DNA of 64,000 nucleotides from Pyropia yezoensis (GCA_009829735.1 CM020618.1:23917346-23981345); one strand, 5' to 3'. Counted from the first letter of the stretch, positions 32,678-45,740 are shown. The notes: generated by a model from the letters alone, not told the origin. Numbers and translations are program-made.

Positions 32678-33083
32678 CGTAGCATATCCGCCCTTTGTAC
32701 CGAATTCCGGTATTGTTTGGCTAGTAGCCCCCCTGACTGGTGGTCCCAACCTTGTCGGTATGGGCCCACTTGTGGCTCGCCCTTTGGGGGACTACTTTTG
32801 TTTTGTATTGTTTATCTGTCCTTGCCTTGGAGGGATCTTTTATGTTGATTGCCATGCTCGTAGCGATCGGCCGCCTGGCCTCCGCTCGGTCGCTCGACCA
32901 GCATGTTATTTCGCCCTTATCTGCGACGTGGGGGCTCGCCGCCGCCGCTCGGCCGGCTTGCTCCCCATCGAACGTCTGAGAGCTAAAGGATTGTCTTCTT
33001 TGCCTTTACGGTAATAGCTGTCTCTTTGCCTTCCGGGCGTCGGTCGGTCCCATATCCTTTGATTCGTCAACACATATTCCACA
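32678..33083 (+). repeat. Element H 5' LTR
   Basis: 406 bp starting at GTAGCATATCC (first base changed from the T of the 3' LTR) and ending TTCCACA. It matches 41359-41764. Confidence 0.92.
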
Positions 33084-33084
33084 T

Positions 33085-33103
33085 TGGTGGAGCACCAGGT
33101 GAT
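33085..33103 (+). promoter_or_regulatory. Primer binding site, element H
   Basis: TGGTGGAGCACCAGGTGAT lies one base after the LTR. It matches the family-1 and family-3 site at 16 of 19 positions, so probably the same or a closely related tRNA primes all three families. Confidence 0.65.
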
Positions 33104-33302
33104 TACTGCTCGTGTGCGGTGCTGCCGTACGCTCGTACGTGCTCCTTGGTGCCTTGAGGCAGCGTGTTGACGATCTTTCGATCGGGTGTTGCTGGGCGAC
33201 TACACCGATTGGTGAAGGCTGGACGACGCAGGGCGTCGTGCCACGAGGACCTTTTGGTCGGTGACGCGGGGCGCGCCGACACACGTTACGCCGGCTTGCG
33301 AT

Positions 33303-35053
33303 ATGGCTTCGGGAGCTCCTGATGGCGCTCGGCGCTCGAAGGGTAAGGGGATCGCCCTGCCTTCGGGTTACACGCCACCAGGCGGAGGGAGCGGAACAAG
33401 CCGCCCTCCGGCTCCTGAAGTTACCCCCCCCAACCCTGACTCGGAGGATGTCACTACCTCCAAGTTGGAGAGCTCGAAGGCGGTGGTGGAGGCACTTCGC
33501 GACCGTCTTGAAGCCCAAGAAGTTACCAACAAGGCGTTGGAGGAGTCTAACACCAGACTGGCAACTACTCTTTTGAGGAGCTGAGAAAGCCACCCTCAAA
33601 TGAGACGTCTCGTCAACGGACCACGTCGAACCGACAGCTGATGGGCAAGATGGACCTGAAGCCGAAGACCCAAGCGGCCTCTCAGGCAAGTCTGCCCATT
33701 GGCAATCTTCAGTCGAAGAATCGTCGGATCCGCGCGCTTGAGCGCCAGGTCGAGGACCTTACAGCAAAGGCCACGACTAAGCGTCATGACGCACGGGAGG
33801 CAGACGTATCATCCGCTGATGATGGGCTGTCATCCGACAAGTCATCATCCTCGTCTTCCTCGTCTTCGGACGAAACTGATGACGGTGGCCGGGACACCAC
33901 CCCACCGTCAAGCCCGAGCTTGTCAAGCACGGAGTCCACTACGGATAGCTCGGACGCACACCGTCGACGTGTGCGCAGGCACCGGCGCCGACCCGCACCC
34001 CACTCCGGACCCACGGAGTTGGGCGATCGCAAGATGGTCATTAGACCCGGCAACAGCCGCTTTAAGTCACTCTTGGACTACCGGACCTACTTCCTTCTCC
34101 GATGGAGCACTAAGTATACACCATCTATGGTTAGAGATGCAAGCAAGATGAACAAGCGTCTCGACGGCGCGTTCCAAGGACAAGATACCTTCAACGGTAG
34201 AGACCCCCTGGGTGTCCTCACCTTCCTCACGACGTTCCGCAGAGCCTGCGATGCCGCAGGGTTGACCCACGGTCGGGCGTTCCCACTCATTGCCTTCCGG
34301 CTGGCGGGAGCCGCTAAGCGCTCATTCGCTAGCGCGGTCAACACGATTGTTCGTGGCAAGCACCACGAACTTACCACGTATGGTGAAGGAGTCAACTGGC
34401 TTCTCAAGAAATACGCAACTCATGCCGCGTTGGCAACGGCGTACCATGACATCATTACGATGACCCAACTTGACACGGAGGCCCCACGCGCGTTCGGCAC
34501 CCGCGTGGAAGCATCATGCGACCGCCTCTGTGGCCTCTTCTCCGCTCAAGATGTGAAATATGTTTTCATCAACGGTCTCTCCGACCTGATCAAGCCGAAC
34601 GTCCGTGTTCTGGACAGCCAGCTCCCAGATCGCCCCATGGCAGACACGGTTGCGGTTGCCCGAGGGTTCTGGGAGGGCGCGAACCGACTGCGTCAGTCAA
34701 TCAAGGCCAGTCGCCCGCCCCTCATCAAGGTTAGTCAAATCCACTCGAGCCCTGCAACACCCCCCCCAACTCGGACGGTCGACCGACCTTATGCGCCTAT
34801 TAAGGCCGCTCGAACAGACACCCCGAGGCCGCGGGCTACCGACATTTGTTACAACTGTAACGAGCCTGGGCACTTTGCCTCCCAGTGCCCAAAGCCCCGT
34901 CGTGACCGACGCCAAGCAAGAGTGATGGCACTCATTGACGACTCGGTCCGCGACCAAATCAACGCTATCGTCGAGAACGAAGTCCTCCCAGACTCGGACG
35001 AGGACGAGAGCGATGACGTTGGTGACGGTAAGGCTGACTCAAAAAATGAGTAA
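33303..35053 (+). pseudogene. gag: Element H gag
   Basis: Starts at the ATG at 33303 (MASGAPDGARRSKGKG). A coiled-coil-like segment follows (KLESSKAVVEALRDRLEAQ), then a Ser/Asp-rich stretch, a capsid-like helical region, and a CX2CX4HX4C zinc knuckle (CYNCNEPGHFASQC) near 34848-34890. The main open part begins at 33641 (470 aa). It is broken about once. Confidence 0.82.
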
Positions 35054-35088
35054 GTCGAGGACCGGCGGGCAGTGTCCCCGACGCACCC

Positions 35089-38000
35089 TTGCCCAAAAGA
35101 CCCGCAAGAAGTAAGATCACCAAGATCCTAAGCAAAGCCCATCGGCATTATGAGATCGCAGCCTGTATCGGCACTGAGCTAGCGAATACGCGAAGCTTAA
35201 GGCCCATACTTGACACCGGGGCAATTGTCAACCTCATCCGACCGGATGTCTTGCCGCCACATTGGCGTGAGCACGCGACAACTCTGCACAATGCCCCGCA
35301 CATGGTTGATGCCAATGGGCAAACGATCAACGCGCCACAAGGCATCCACCTGTTCATCGACACCGGGGGGGTTCAAGCCTTTGAACGTTTCTACGTTACC
35401 CCAAACCTGTCGGTCAAATGCATCCTCGGCACCGAGTTTGTGGACAAGCACGTGGAGTCAATCTGGCCCCGACTCAAACGTATCGTTTGGCAATCCTCGA
35501 ACGATCGTTCGACGGCTCACTCCCCCATCTTGGGCATCCAGTACAACAATGTTATGGAACCACAATGGCCCGAAGGATCATCCAAGGTCCGCGCGTGTAA
35601 GCAAACACGAATCAACGGCAAGACAGAACAATGGATCATGGTCAGATGCGAAGTACCCGGCCTGGTTACGCTGCAGCTAAACGCACGTCTTTGCAGACAC
35701 AAGTCAATGGCAATCGCCCGAGAAGTTGCAACAGTCAACCCGAACGAACCATTCCTGGTGAAGGTGTGCAACTTTGGGCCAGACATGACCATCATCCGCA
35801 AGGGCAGCATCGTGGCGTTCGCCGAACAACACCTCGGTCAAGTACTCACTTCTCCAACGGAGAAAGACGAACCGGCGGCGCCGAAGGACGAGCAACCAAA
35901 ACCGATACTCGACGACATCGACCTTCAAGATGCGCCAGAATATTTGCACGCGCAAATCAAGACGATGCTAGCCAAACACGGCAAGATGTGGGACGGGACT
36001 CTCGGGGTCATACACGCTACTGAGCATGCCATCATCACTCCACCCGGGGTCGCCCCCATACGAGCTCAACCATACCGAACCGGTGCGTTCAAACGGGCGA
36101 TCATCGTCGACCAGATCAACAAGATGTTGAAGCTCAAGGTTATCAAACCAAGCCACAGTGACTGGGCCAGTCCCGTCGTCATTGTCCCGAAGAAGAACGG
36201 GAAGACCCGGTTCTGCGTCGATTATCGACGATTGAACAGCGTCACCAAGAAGGATGCGTACCCACTTCCTCGTATGGAGGACTGCCTTGACTATCTCGGA
36301 GACGCCAAGGTCTTCACGTCTCTCGACTGCACTGCCAGGTATTGGCAAGTACCCCTGCGAAAGAAGGACCAAGAAAAGACGGCCTTCACGACGCACTACG
36401 GCATCTTCGACTGGACCACAATGCCATTCGGCTTGACCAACGCGCCGGCAACTTTCCAACGAGCCCTGGATATTATCCTGTCCGGACTCAAGTGGCAAGT
36501 TTGCCTAGTCTACTTAGACGTCGTTATCATATTCTCGGCAACCGCCAAACAACACATCCATGATGTAGACACCGTCCTCACCCGACTTAGGGAAGCGGGC
36601 GTTACCCTCAATCTTGAGAAGTGCAAGTGGTTCTCCAATGAGGTGGAGTACCTCGGCCACAGCATAACGCCTGGCAAACTCCACGTTCTAAACAAGAACA
36701 CGGAGGCGCTGCGTCACGCGACATTCCCCAAGACCAAGACCCAACTCAAGAGTTTCCTCGGCATGTGCAACGCCTACCGACGATTTGTACTCGACTTCAC
36801 TAAGCGAGCACGCCCGCTCAACGCGTTGACAAAGAAGGAAGTCCCACCGGACTTGGCGCCACCCTTAGATGAGGAGCAGGCCGCCTTCGAAGACCTCTGT
36901 GACGCCCTGGTGCACCCTCCCATCTTAGCCTTACCAAAGGCCGGACGTCAACTGACACTGGATTTCGATGCAAGTGCGTATCAACTTGGGTGCACGCTGC
37001 TCCAATCGGACGATGACGGCAACCTAAAACCAGCTGGTTATTGGAGCCGAGCCCTCAACACAGCAGAGCTCAACTACTCCACAACGGAGAGAGAATGCCT
37101 AGGCATCGTGTGGGCTGTCCTGAAATTGAGACACTTTCTCGAAGGTCAACGCTTTGTGATCCGCTCGAACCACCAAAGCCTTAGCTGGATATACAGCACT
37201 GCCGATTCAAGCGGGCGACTAATGCGATGGCGTATGCGCCTAGCGGATTTTGACTTCGAACTCAAGTACAAGCCTGGCGCCAGCCACCACTTGCCCGATT
37301 TTCTGTCCAGAGCGGACAACAACGCAGTCATTGAACCCATCAACGATGACATTCCATGCCTGGCGGTTGCCCAGACGGCACACGGCGTTCAAACCCATCA
37401 GTACACGGGTAAGCCCGACCCGACACCCGTCGACTACTACGATGTCATATACAAGCAGCAATCGGATGATTTCTGCAAGTCAATCATGGACAGCATCGCC
37501 AAGGGAGGTCACAAGTCGTTCATCATTGACGACGACAACGCGCTGCGTCGCAAGACACCCTATGGAAACCAACTGGTCATACCCAAGTCGCAACAAGAAA
37601 ACATCTTGAAGCTCCAACATATGGCGACCACCGCCGCCCACCCGGGCATGAACAAGATGTACTTCACCATGCGGAGAAAGTTCTACTGGCCGTCCATGAT
37701 ATCTGATATCCACAGCACTATCACCAACTGCACCACTTGTGCACAAAACCGGTTGGCGCTGCGAAAGCATACGACACCACTCACCCTGTTCCCAGCTTCG
37801 GAACCATTGACCGAGTTGTCAATTGACATCCTTGGCCCGTTGCCTGCGAGTAAGAGCGGAAACCGCTTCATCTTGGTCATTACCGACCGGTTCGCCAAGC
37901 TCACCAAGTGCATAGCACTGAAGACCATCACTGCGATCTCGGTTGCATCCGCCGTTATTGAGCACTGGATTGCATGCTACGGACCCCCGGACAAGATCTT

Positions 38001-39207
38001 ATCCGATCAAGGCCCACAGTTCATGTCGAACTTCTTCATCGCTGTGATGAAGGTACTCGGTGTGGAGACGGTGCGCACTACCGCGTACCACCCGCAGACC
38101 AATGGTCAAGTGGAAAGGTACAATCGTACGATTGCTACCCAGCTTCGACACTACGTCACGGAGAACCCCAAGCGCTGGGACGAGCTTCTGCCCGTCCTCA
38201 TCATGGCTTACAACAGCCAACCACATCGGTGCACAGGACTGGCACGATTCGATCTGGTCATACCACGTCGCGTGCCGAACTTGTCAGTCCGCAACTTGCC
38301 ACCTGGCACACCCCTCACCCCGCGCGGCACGCTGAGTGACGGCACCCCACTCGCAAAGAAGCAAGAGTTCATGGCCCGACTGAGGCTGCAGATACCTGCC
38401 GTAGTCAGAGCGCTTACAAAGACACAACAACGTTACAAGCGTAACTTCGATGCGCACATTGGGGATCGCAACCGTAAGATCAAGATCGGTGACTATGTCT
38501 ACACGACAAACCACCAACGGGCTAATAAGCTGCAGAGCAAGGCCATTGGGCTGTTCATCGTCGTCGACGCCGACGAGTCAACGTTTGTCATCGACGTCGA
38601 TGGAATTGAGAAGCGCATCAACAGCGACCACGCCACTGCGGCACCACGCCCGGACGACGCGGAAGAGTCCGCACCGCACCCACTGCTCGATGGGTTTGAC
38701 AAACCACGACCCGAGCCGACTGTCCACGACGAGTACGTCATCGACAAGCTCGTGTCTCATCGTAAGACCGCTGATTCTTACGAATTCAAGGTGCGATGGT
38801 ATGACTATACCCCCAAGGATGACACGTGGGAACCGGTTGAAAACCTGCCACGTAACTTAGTCATTCGACATTTGCGGTCCAAGAAGGTAGAAATACCTGG
38901 ATACACGTGGCGAAAACCACGCAAGCCGACCACCAAGGTCGCCTTGGCAACTGGACTCGCCGCGCTCACTTGCGCTAGCGCCACTATTTGGCAGCCCAAC
39001 ATCCTCGCTGTCTACGTCGACCCAAGGGGGGAGGTACAGGCTAATGTCCAATGGGACAACGCAGACCGCTCTGTTCATGAGAACATTCCTGTGTACTACA
39101 TGAAGTCAACATTGCCTTCGGCATGTCGGAACTTCACCTTCCCCACATGGGGACCACTCGGAGAACTCCAGGAACTCACAAGGCACTATGGCTGTTTGAG
39201 TTACTAA
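35089..39207 (+). pseudogene. pol: Element H pol with chromodomain and C-terminal extension
   Basis: A single frame of about 1372 aa. In order: protease (LDTGAIVNLIRPD near 35209), reverse transcriptase (FCVDYRRLN near 36210), RNase H (DFDASAYQLGC near 36962), integrase (HMATTAAH...CAQNR zinc region 37617-37750; DILGPLP; LSDQGPQF; QVERYNRT), and a chromodomain at about 38730-38890 (VRWYDYTPKDDTWEPVENLP). About 105 aa follow the chromodomain, including a hydrophobic stretch (VALATGLAALTCASATIW) near 38938-38991. The frame is open throughout, but I do not call it functional. Confidence 0.88.
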
Positions 39208-39621
39208 CCCGAGAAGCACGTCACTCCCCACGAGCAACCCCACTCACAAGGCATGTGCCTGAGGATACCCCCCACCCGCACTCTCGAGCAGGTGGTCGCA
39301 GAGATACAAACCAGTCCAAAGGACACACTCCTGGTCAATCCACGTTGGGAGCACGCCACATGGTTCGCAAAGCCAAGGGGCTCTGTCAAGAGTATAAAAT
39401 ACTCATGCCGCTGCTCAAGTCTAACGCAACGACAACGGAATGGGCAAAGACTGCCTTTCTGTTCCAGTGCAAACGCACAAGACTCAAGCACAAACAAGAA
39501 TGACGGGCTAGCCAAGTGGCACCTGTCTCAACGATCCGCCATCTGGGCTGAGCATGATAAACAGGATTGTTTGACTGCTCCCATGTGTCAGTACTGATGT
39601 TGTTGCCTACTTGGCATCGCG

Positions 39622-39660
39622 TACCAATCTTAACCTGAAGATCCCGGGTTCGAACCCGTC
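39622..39660 (+). other. tRNA-like 3' half with B-box sequence
   Basis: CTTAACCTGAAGATC is followed by CGGGTTCGAACCCG, which resembles the 3' anticodon-loop side, variable loop and T-arm of a tRNA. GGTTCGAACC fits the RNA polymerase III B box. I could not find a matching A box or acceptor stem, so it is a fragment or chance likeness rather than a tRNA gene. Confidence 0.45.
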
Positions 39661-40139
39661 GACGTCACCGTCTTCTTCGTCGACAGGACTACCATCCTCA
39701 CCGTGACGTCGGTGCACAAGAGGCACCAAGCTTGGCGTCTTCTTCGCGACCTCCGGCGTCGTCGCATCGTTTGCGGAACGACCTCTTCGAGGGTCGCGGA
39801 CAAGGTCGTTTGACCATCATGGTCCACAAAGCACGCCTACACTGGCGACGTGATGCGAGTATCGTCTTGGTCTACCGACCATCGACCATGTTGGTCTACC
39901 GTGGGCTACGATTGTGACCCACTACCGGCCGAGCGGCCTCCACGCACTCATCGGAGCTCCGGCCACACCACCGGCCGCCACCGGAACAACCTTGCCCGCC
40001 ACACCCGCGAGGGCCGTGGGCAACCACCCACACCGAACTGGCCATATGCTCTTTGTGCTGCCTTGGCCGCCCGTCAACGCGCAAAGAAGTCTACGACTGA
40101 TACAATGCCAACAGGCGAAGCGTGGGGACGTGGCCGACT

Positions 40140-40700
40140 GGCCGGCAACCTCGCGCCCACCTTGGCCGCCCTTGCCCCCTGGTCGTCCTTGCCGCTTGGA
40201 CGCGCACCTTGGCCGCCCTTGCCTCTTGGTCGCCCTTGCCGCTTGGCCGCCCGCCTTGGCCGCCATTGCCTCTTGGTCGCCCTTACCGCTTGGTCGCCCG
40301 CCTTGGCCGCCCTTGCGCCTTGGCCGCCCTTGCGCCTTGGCCGCCCTTGCCCCCTGGTCGCCCTTGCCGCTTGGCCGCCCGCCTTGGCCGCCCTTGCCTC
40401 TTGGTCGCCCTTGCCGCTTGGCCGCCCGCCTTGGCCGCCCTTTCCTCTTGGTCGCCCTTGCCGCATGGCCGCCCACCTTGGCCGCCCTTGGCCCTTGGCC
40501 GTCCTTGACCCCCGCCGCACGTAAACCACTTGGTCACCCTTGCCGCCTTGGCCGCCCTTGGCGCTTGGCCGTCCTTGACCCCCGCCGCACGTAAACCACT
40601 TGGTCGCCCTTGCCGCCTTGGCCGCCCTTGGCGCTTGGCCGTCCTTGACCCCCGCCGCACGTAAACCACTTGGTCACCCTTGCCGCCTTGGCCACCCGTC
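40140..40700. repeat. Tandem-repeat tract in element H (CTTGGCCGCC units; 70-bp unit x3)
   Basis: The sequence is built from variations of CTTGGCCGCCCTTGCC. From 40501 a longer unit starting GTCCTTGACCCCCGCC recurs at 40571 and 40641, an exact 70-bp period with very few differences. Confidence 0.85.
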
Positions 40701-41358
40701 ACCTCGTAACCTATGGCTGGATCATGCAAACAGGCGATGTGTAGGAACGTGGCCAACTGGCCGTCAACCTCGAACCTCCCCGGCCGTAGCACAACGGCGC
40801 TACCCGCACTCAAGCAACAGCTCAAGGTGCCGACTGGCAAACGCGTCGGACCATGGCCGACTGGTCAGCGACCACACGCTCGTGCACCCGCGCGTCGAGC
40901 CAACTCACGGGAGGGCCAACCGGCCGTGACCCGAGCACCACGCGGTACTCCGCCGAGTCAACACGGGCCGACCACACGGCCTGCACGTCAACAACGGCCC
41001 AACACGTCGACAGGTGTACACGAGATCGATGGCCAACTGGCCAGCGACCACACCCGCCCATCAGGCTATCACCGGGAGGCCAACTGGCCGCGGCTCAACA
41101 ACCTGGTCCTTGACAACGTAGTGCACTGCACTATGTTACGTAGCGCGCCGCTCCGCGACCGGCGCGAGGCAAGCAGTGGGCCACACCACGGCCACACTGA
41201 AGCGAAGCTTCTGGAAGCACCAACCGGTGCTGCAGCGACCCCGGCACGCTTGCTGGAGGCCGCGCCCGGAGCTTCCCCGCCCACACAGGGCACAACCGGC
41301 AGTAAGCTTACACCCGACCGGATCTCGCCGGGACGGCTCGAAGCTTGCAACGGGGGTA

Positions 41359-41764
41359 TGTAGCATATCCGCCCTTTGTACCAAATTCCGGTATTGTTTG
41401 GCTAGTAGCCCCCCTGACTGGTGGCCCCAACCTTGTCGATATGGGCCCACTTGTGGCTCGCCCTTTGGGGGACTACTTTTGTTTTGTATTGTTTATCTGT
41501 CCTTGCCTTGGAGGGATCTTTTATGTTGATTGCCATGCTCGTAGCGATCGGCCGCCTGGCCTCCGCTCGGTCGCTCGACCAGCATGTTATTTCGCCCTTA
41601 TCTGCGACGTGGGGGCTCGCCGCCGCCGCTCGGCCGGCTTGCTCCCCATCGAACGTCTGAGAGCTAAAGGATTGTCTTCTTTGCCTTTACGGTAATAGCT
41701 GTCTCTTTGCCTTCCGGGCGTCGGTCGGTCCCATATCCTTTTATTCGTCAACACTTATTCCACA
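41359..41764 (+). repeat. Element H 3' LTR
   Basis: 406 bp, TGTAGCATATCC...TTATTCCACA, preceded by the purine run GGGGG(TA) and followed by the CTCCA duplication (41765-41769). About six differences from the 5' LTR. Confidence 0.92.
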
Positions 41765-41769
41765 CTCCA

Positions 41770-43690
41770 CCCGACTTGGGGGAGGCAGGTTCTTCGGTAG
41801 CGTCGAGCTAACTAGCTCATTCAGCGGCTTCGCCACCTTGGCGAAGCCCTTGGTGAAAGGACGGTATACGTTACACATCCCGAGGAAGCTCCTCATCTGG
41901 GTCTGGGTCCGGGGGTACTGAGCCTTACGGATGGCCCTCAAGTTCTTCTCGTTGACACTGAGGCGCCCCGGACGGACAACATTTCTCAAGTATTCCACAT
42001 CCTGAGTGAAGAAGTGGCACTTGCTCACCTTCAGTGACACACCGGCGTCAGCAAGTAGCTTGAACACCTGACCAAGATGGCCAATGTGCTCCTCCGGACT
42101 TCGGGAGAACACAATGATATCGTCTAGGTACACAAGACAGATCTGCCACCGCACTCCGGCCAGAATCATGTCCATGGCGCGCTGGAAAGTTGCCGGCGCG
42201 TTGCACAGTCCAAACGGTAGTCGTTTGCACTGGTAGGTACCACAGTGACAGGTAAAGGTAGCTTTATGCCTGTCTTCTGGGGCAATGAGAATTTGCCAAT
42301 ACCCCGCGTTACTGTCTAGGGTAGAGAACACGTTAGCTTCCCTCAGAGAGTCCAGACAGTCGTCCATCCTAGGTAGGGGATAACTGCCCTTCACCGTGCT
42401 CTCGTTGAGCTTACGGTAGTCGATACAGAACCGTAGGGTCCCATCAACTTTGGGGACGATAACCACCGGAATCGCCCACTCGGCGTTGCTGGCCTCGATC
42501 ACATCGAGGGCCTTCATGCGAGCGAATTGCTCCTTAACGAGGGCCCTTGAACGGGGCCCTCCCCTGTACGGTTGTTGACGTATAGGGGGTGCACCGGGTT
42601 TCAACTCGACCCGGTGTTGGGTGGCTCTCATGAGTCCCAATTGACCATCCTACAACTTGTGATACTGGTCCAAGAGGCGTTCGACTTGAACCCTCAACCT
42701 GGTTGGAACATTCTCCATGTTCACATGGGGCCGAGGAGAGGCGGCCGACGTGGCTTGGTGTTTCTGCTTTCCGGACTTCGGGTCGCTACTCGCGCCCGCA
42801 TTGAGGGTGACCGCTACTACAGGTCCCTCATGTTGGTCGATATAGCCGAACTTGGCTCCCGACTTGAAGTACTTGGGCGAAGAGCTCAGGTTCATAACCT
42901 GGATCCTCCACGAGACCCCGGCTTTGGAGTCCATCGTGCCAAGGGCAACATGCACTTGGTGCTTACGAGCAAGACGGGGGTGAGGATGCACCAACCCGTT
43001 CCCCGTATAATCAGTTACAACGTCAACGTGCGCCACCGAGTTGGGGGGCAACGTGACTTTACGGGCTAAACGCAGGGTAGCAGTAAACCCTTCTCTCACG
43101 GAGCAAGCAGTCTTCGACTGTGAGACTGTCACAGGAGCCACAGACTTTCCCTTACCAAGGATGGGGATGGTCTCCCCATTCATGAACTTGACCCAATACT
43201 CCGGGCCACAAATCAAAGGCACTTGTGTTACAACATAAGAGGTACCCAGAAGCAGGGGTACCGATATATTCTCGACTACTCCATAGGTCACGTTGACCTC
43301 ATGGGACCGCAACCTAGTTGGTAGAGTTACGTCACCAACAATGGGAATTACACCACCATTGATGTCGATCAGATGGTCAGCATTAGACTTCCAGCGTTGG
43401 AGCTTTATCTTCTTTGTTAATAGCGACTTGCGTATCAAGGAGGCTCCTGACCCGGTATCAAGTACGATACGGGCACAACAGGCACGGCCGGGGGCTAGTT
43501 GCACCCGGCCTGCGACCTGGAAGTTCTCACCCGTCAGCACCGCGATGACCCGACATGGGTTTACGTTCTTGGGGAGTCCTACCCAAGGTGGGCGGGCTCC
43601 CTTAGGTCGCCGCAGTATCCGGCAGGGTTGGTTCGTCCTCTTGACTCACTTTGGCCGAGGCTGCCGTTGTGAGCTTAGGACGGCCAGCTC
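41770..43690 (-). pseudogene. pol: Element F pol, proximal part (protease, reverse transcriptase)
   Basis: On the minus strand: protease (LDTGSGASLIRK near 43450) and reverse transcriptase (FCIDYRKLN near 42415; YLDDIIVFS near 42120). It differs from element E pol by a few percent, in contrast to the near-identical distal part. It is broken in about two places and interrupted by element H at 41765. Confidence 0.86.
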
Positions 43691-43696
43691 CAATGG

Positions 43697-45700
43697 TCAT
43701 TCGTTTCTCGCCGACTTGGCGTCGGAATCCGAGGGCGAAGGGGAAGACGACGAGTCCGAGGACGACGTGTTCGCCCCCTCCGCCGAGGGTGTGGCGACCG
43801 CCACTACCGGTCGAGGTCCCCCCTCGCGGTGTGAACGTACTTCGTTCGTAGCCGTCTTCTTAGTCGCATTCTTAACAAGTTGTTGAGTGCGTTTACTCAA
43901 CATTGGGCAATCATATGCCCAGTGTCCATCGGAGTTGCAGATCCAACACCGATTATCGGTTCCCGGTGGGGTCTTCCCGACTTGGGAAGCCGAAGAGGTA
44001 CCCTGGGAAGTTCCCACGGCAGCTACTACCCTCTCCTTGCGGATTCGGCGTGCCTCTCGTAGCTCTGTGGCCTGGCGCGCCTCCTCTCGCTCCTTGGCCA
44101 CCTCGGCATGACGCTCCTGGCGTCGCTCCTCCCGCAACTGGCGGTAGGCCTCACCTCTGCGGTAAGCAAACCTGGCCAACTCGGCTAGCGTCGTCCGGGC
44201 AGTATTATGCTCCCGGGTCTCCATACGGACTGACCAGTGGAGTCCCTCCACAAACCGACTCTTCACCACAGCTTGTGGATGAAGAAACCCCCAAAGATTG
44301 TTGAGCTTACGAACTAGCTCCGCAAAGGAAAACTCGTCCTCAGTCTCTTCCTGATGAGCTTGGGTAAACTCCTCAACTTGAGAAGCCAACGCTGCTTCAT
44401 CCACCATGGCTCTCAACAACCAGTTGACGAGCTCCAAATAGGACGTCACCTCACCAGCGCCTCCACTTGAGGAACTGGGCATGACGGACATAAGCTCTGT
44501 CCGTAGGTCGCCCTTGGTAAACTCCTGTAGCATATAGAAAGCCATGCCCTCACTTATGGCATTGTCGTCACAGGCTTTTGTGAAACGACGTAGAAACTCA
44601 AAGACACGGAGGGGGGGAGTTCCATCTCACTCCGCTTTGTGCACAAAAGAGTGAAGTGCATTCTTCTTGGCACGGCCCACAGCTCGGGCCTGGATAGGAC
44701 CGTACGCCACCGACTTGTTGTGGAGGGCGTAGGTCTTACAGTCAAAGATCCTCTGGTAGACCGGGTTGGCTACCTGGATCTTGGGCGGCACCTCACGTTG
44801 GGGAAAACGCCGCTGAGGTAATGGGGTGAATTGACCCGCAGTGCCTGTCGTCTGCCGCGGTGAGCTTGGTGTAGCCGCCGGCGTTTCCGAGGGAAACTCC
44901 CCCGTGAAGGGTGTACGCCCCACCGAGAATGGTGTGGCTCCCTCGTGGGGAGTCACAGGGGTCGCCCTCTGTTCGGGGCGACCCGAGATAGGCGTGAGGA
45001 AGGGTTCCCCCGGCGCCTGCGGGCTCGAAAGCCCCAATCCGGTCAGGAGATTAAGGCCATCTGGCAAACTCGCCACGATCTGATTCAGAATAGTATTCGT
45101 CACCGTGACCACCAGGTCCGGCAAAGTCTGCCGCAATACATTGGTCGCCTCCCGACGGACAGTTTCCGCGAGGAGTGGATTGTCGACTCCAGTTGAGTCT
45201 CGGTCCGCCTCCGGGAGTCCACCTGAGGGGTAACCACGATCCTCAGGGGTCTCAACCGGGGGCATGGGCGCGAGCCCATCGCCGACCAACGGAGGTCCGC
45301 CGTCCTCCGAAAGCCTAGCTGGCGACGGCTCCATGCCAAAGTTGGCTCCAACCCGGGTGGAACCCGCAGGGACAGTCCTCTCACCTTGGGACGTTCCCGT
45401 TAAGTGTACCACACGGTGGCCAGACTTCGGCCCACCCACATCAGAAGTGTCACCCAAATGAACTCCCGACTGAGTCGGGGTGGCCTGTTGCCCGCCCGCA
45501 CTTCCAGTCCTGCAGGCTTGAGGGACCTCCAGTCCTTTGCGACCCCAGGTACACCTACCTGTGTCTCACCAGTATTCGAAGGCACTGAAGTACGTGCGTC
45601 ACCCGTGTACTCCCCACACAACGGGAGGTCCGAACCGGCCATGTTGGCTAACGATCCGTATGACACGGTCCAAGTCCACCGTTCCTCTGAGACAGAGGGC
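43697..45700 (-). pseudogene. gag: Element F gag
   Basis: On the minus strand the N-terminal part is Pro/Thr/Gly-rich (about 45457-44800). A capsid-like region and a CX2CX4HX4C zinc knuckle (CWICNSDGHWAYDC) follow near 43950-43905. It ends in the same ATGA stop-start overlap with pol as element E. It is longer at the N-terminus than E's gag and has about two breaks. Confidence 0.8.
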
Positions 45701-45740
45701 CCCCTACACCCGGGTGCACCCGGAGGTAAAGTTTACCCCT

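Larger units (their letters stand above)
39208..41358 (+). mobile_element. Element H noncoding region between pol and 3' LTR
   Basis: About 2.15 kb without a convincing gene. It holds a tRNA-like 3' half (39622-39660) and a Leu/Ala/Pro-coding GC-rich tandem-repeat tract (40140-40700). It also has imperfect direct repeats around ACGTGGCC(A/G)ACTGGCC at about 40128, 40750 and 41030. Long frames on both strands here come from the repeat composition. Confidence 0.7.
32678..41764 (+). mobile_element. Element H, chromodomain Ty3/gypsy retrotransposon inserted in element F
   Basis: 9087 bp bounded by 406-bp LTRs and CTCCA duplications. Order: 5' LTR, primer binding site, gag, pol with chromodomain, about 2.15 kb of repeat-rich noncoding DNA, 3' LTR. 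The LTRs differ at about six positions (roughly 1.5%), so it is young, though slightly older than the family-1 insertion. It looks nearly whole, with about two visible breaks. Confidence 0.92.

Noticed and set aside
31008-32678. Independent gene on the minus strand
   Set aside because: It is the distal pol of element F, separated from its proximal part only by the insertion of element H.
39622-39660. Functional tRNA gene
   Set aside because: Only the T-arm and variable-loop side fit. No pairing anticodon stem, D-arm, A box or acceptor stem was found.
40140-40700. Leu/Ala/Pro-rich ORFs as a protein gene in element H
   Set aside because: They follow from a tandem DNA repeat open in several frames on both strands. 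No domain is visible.
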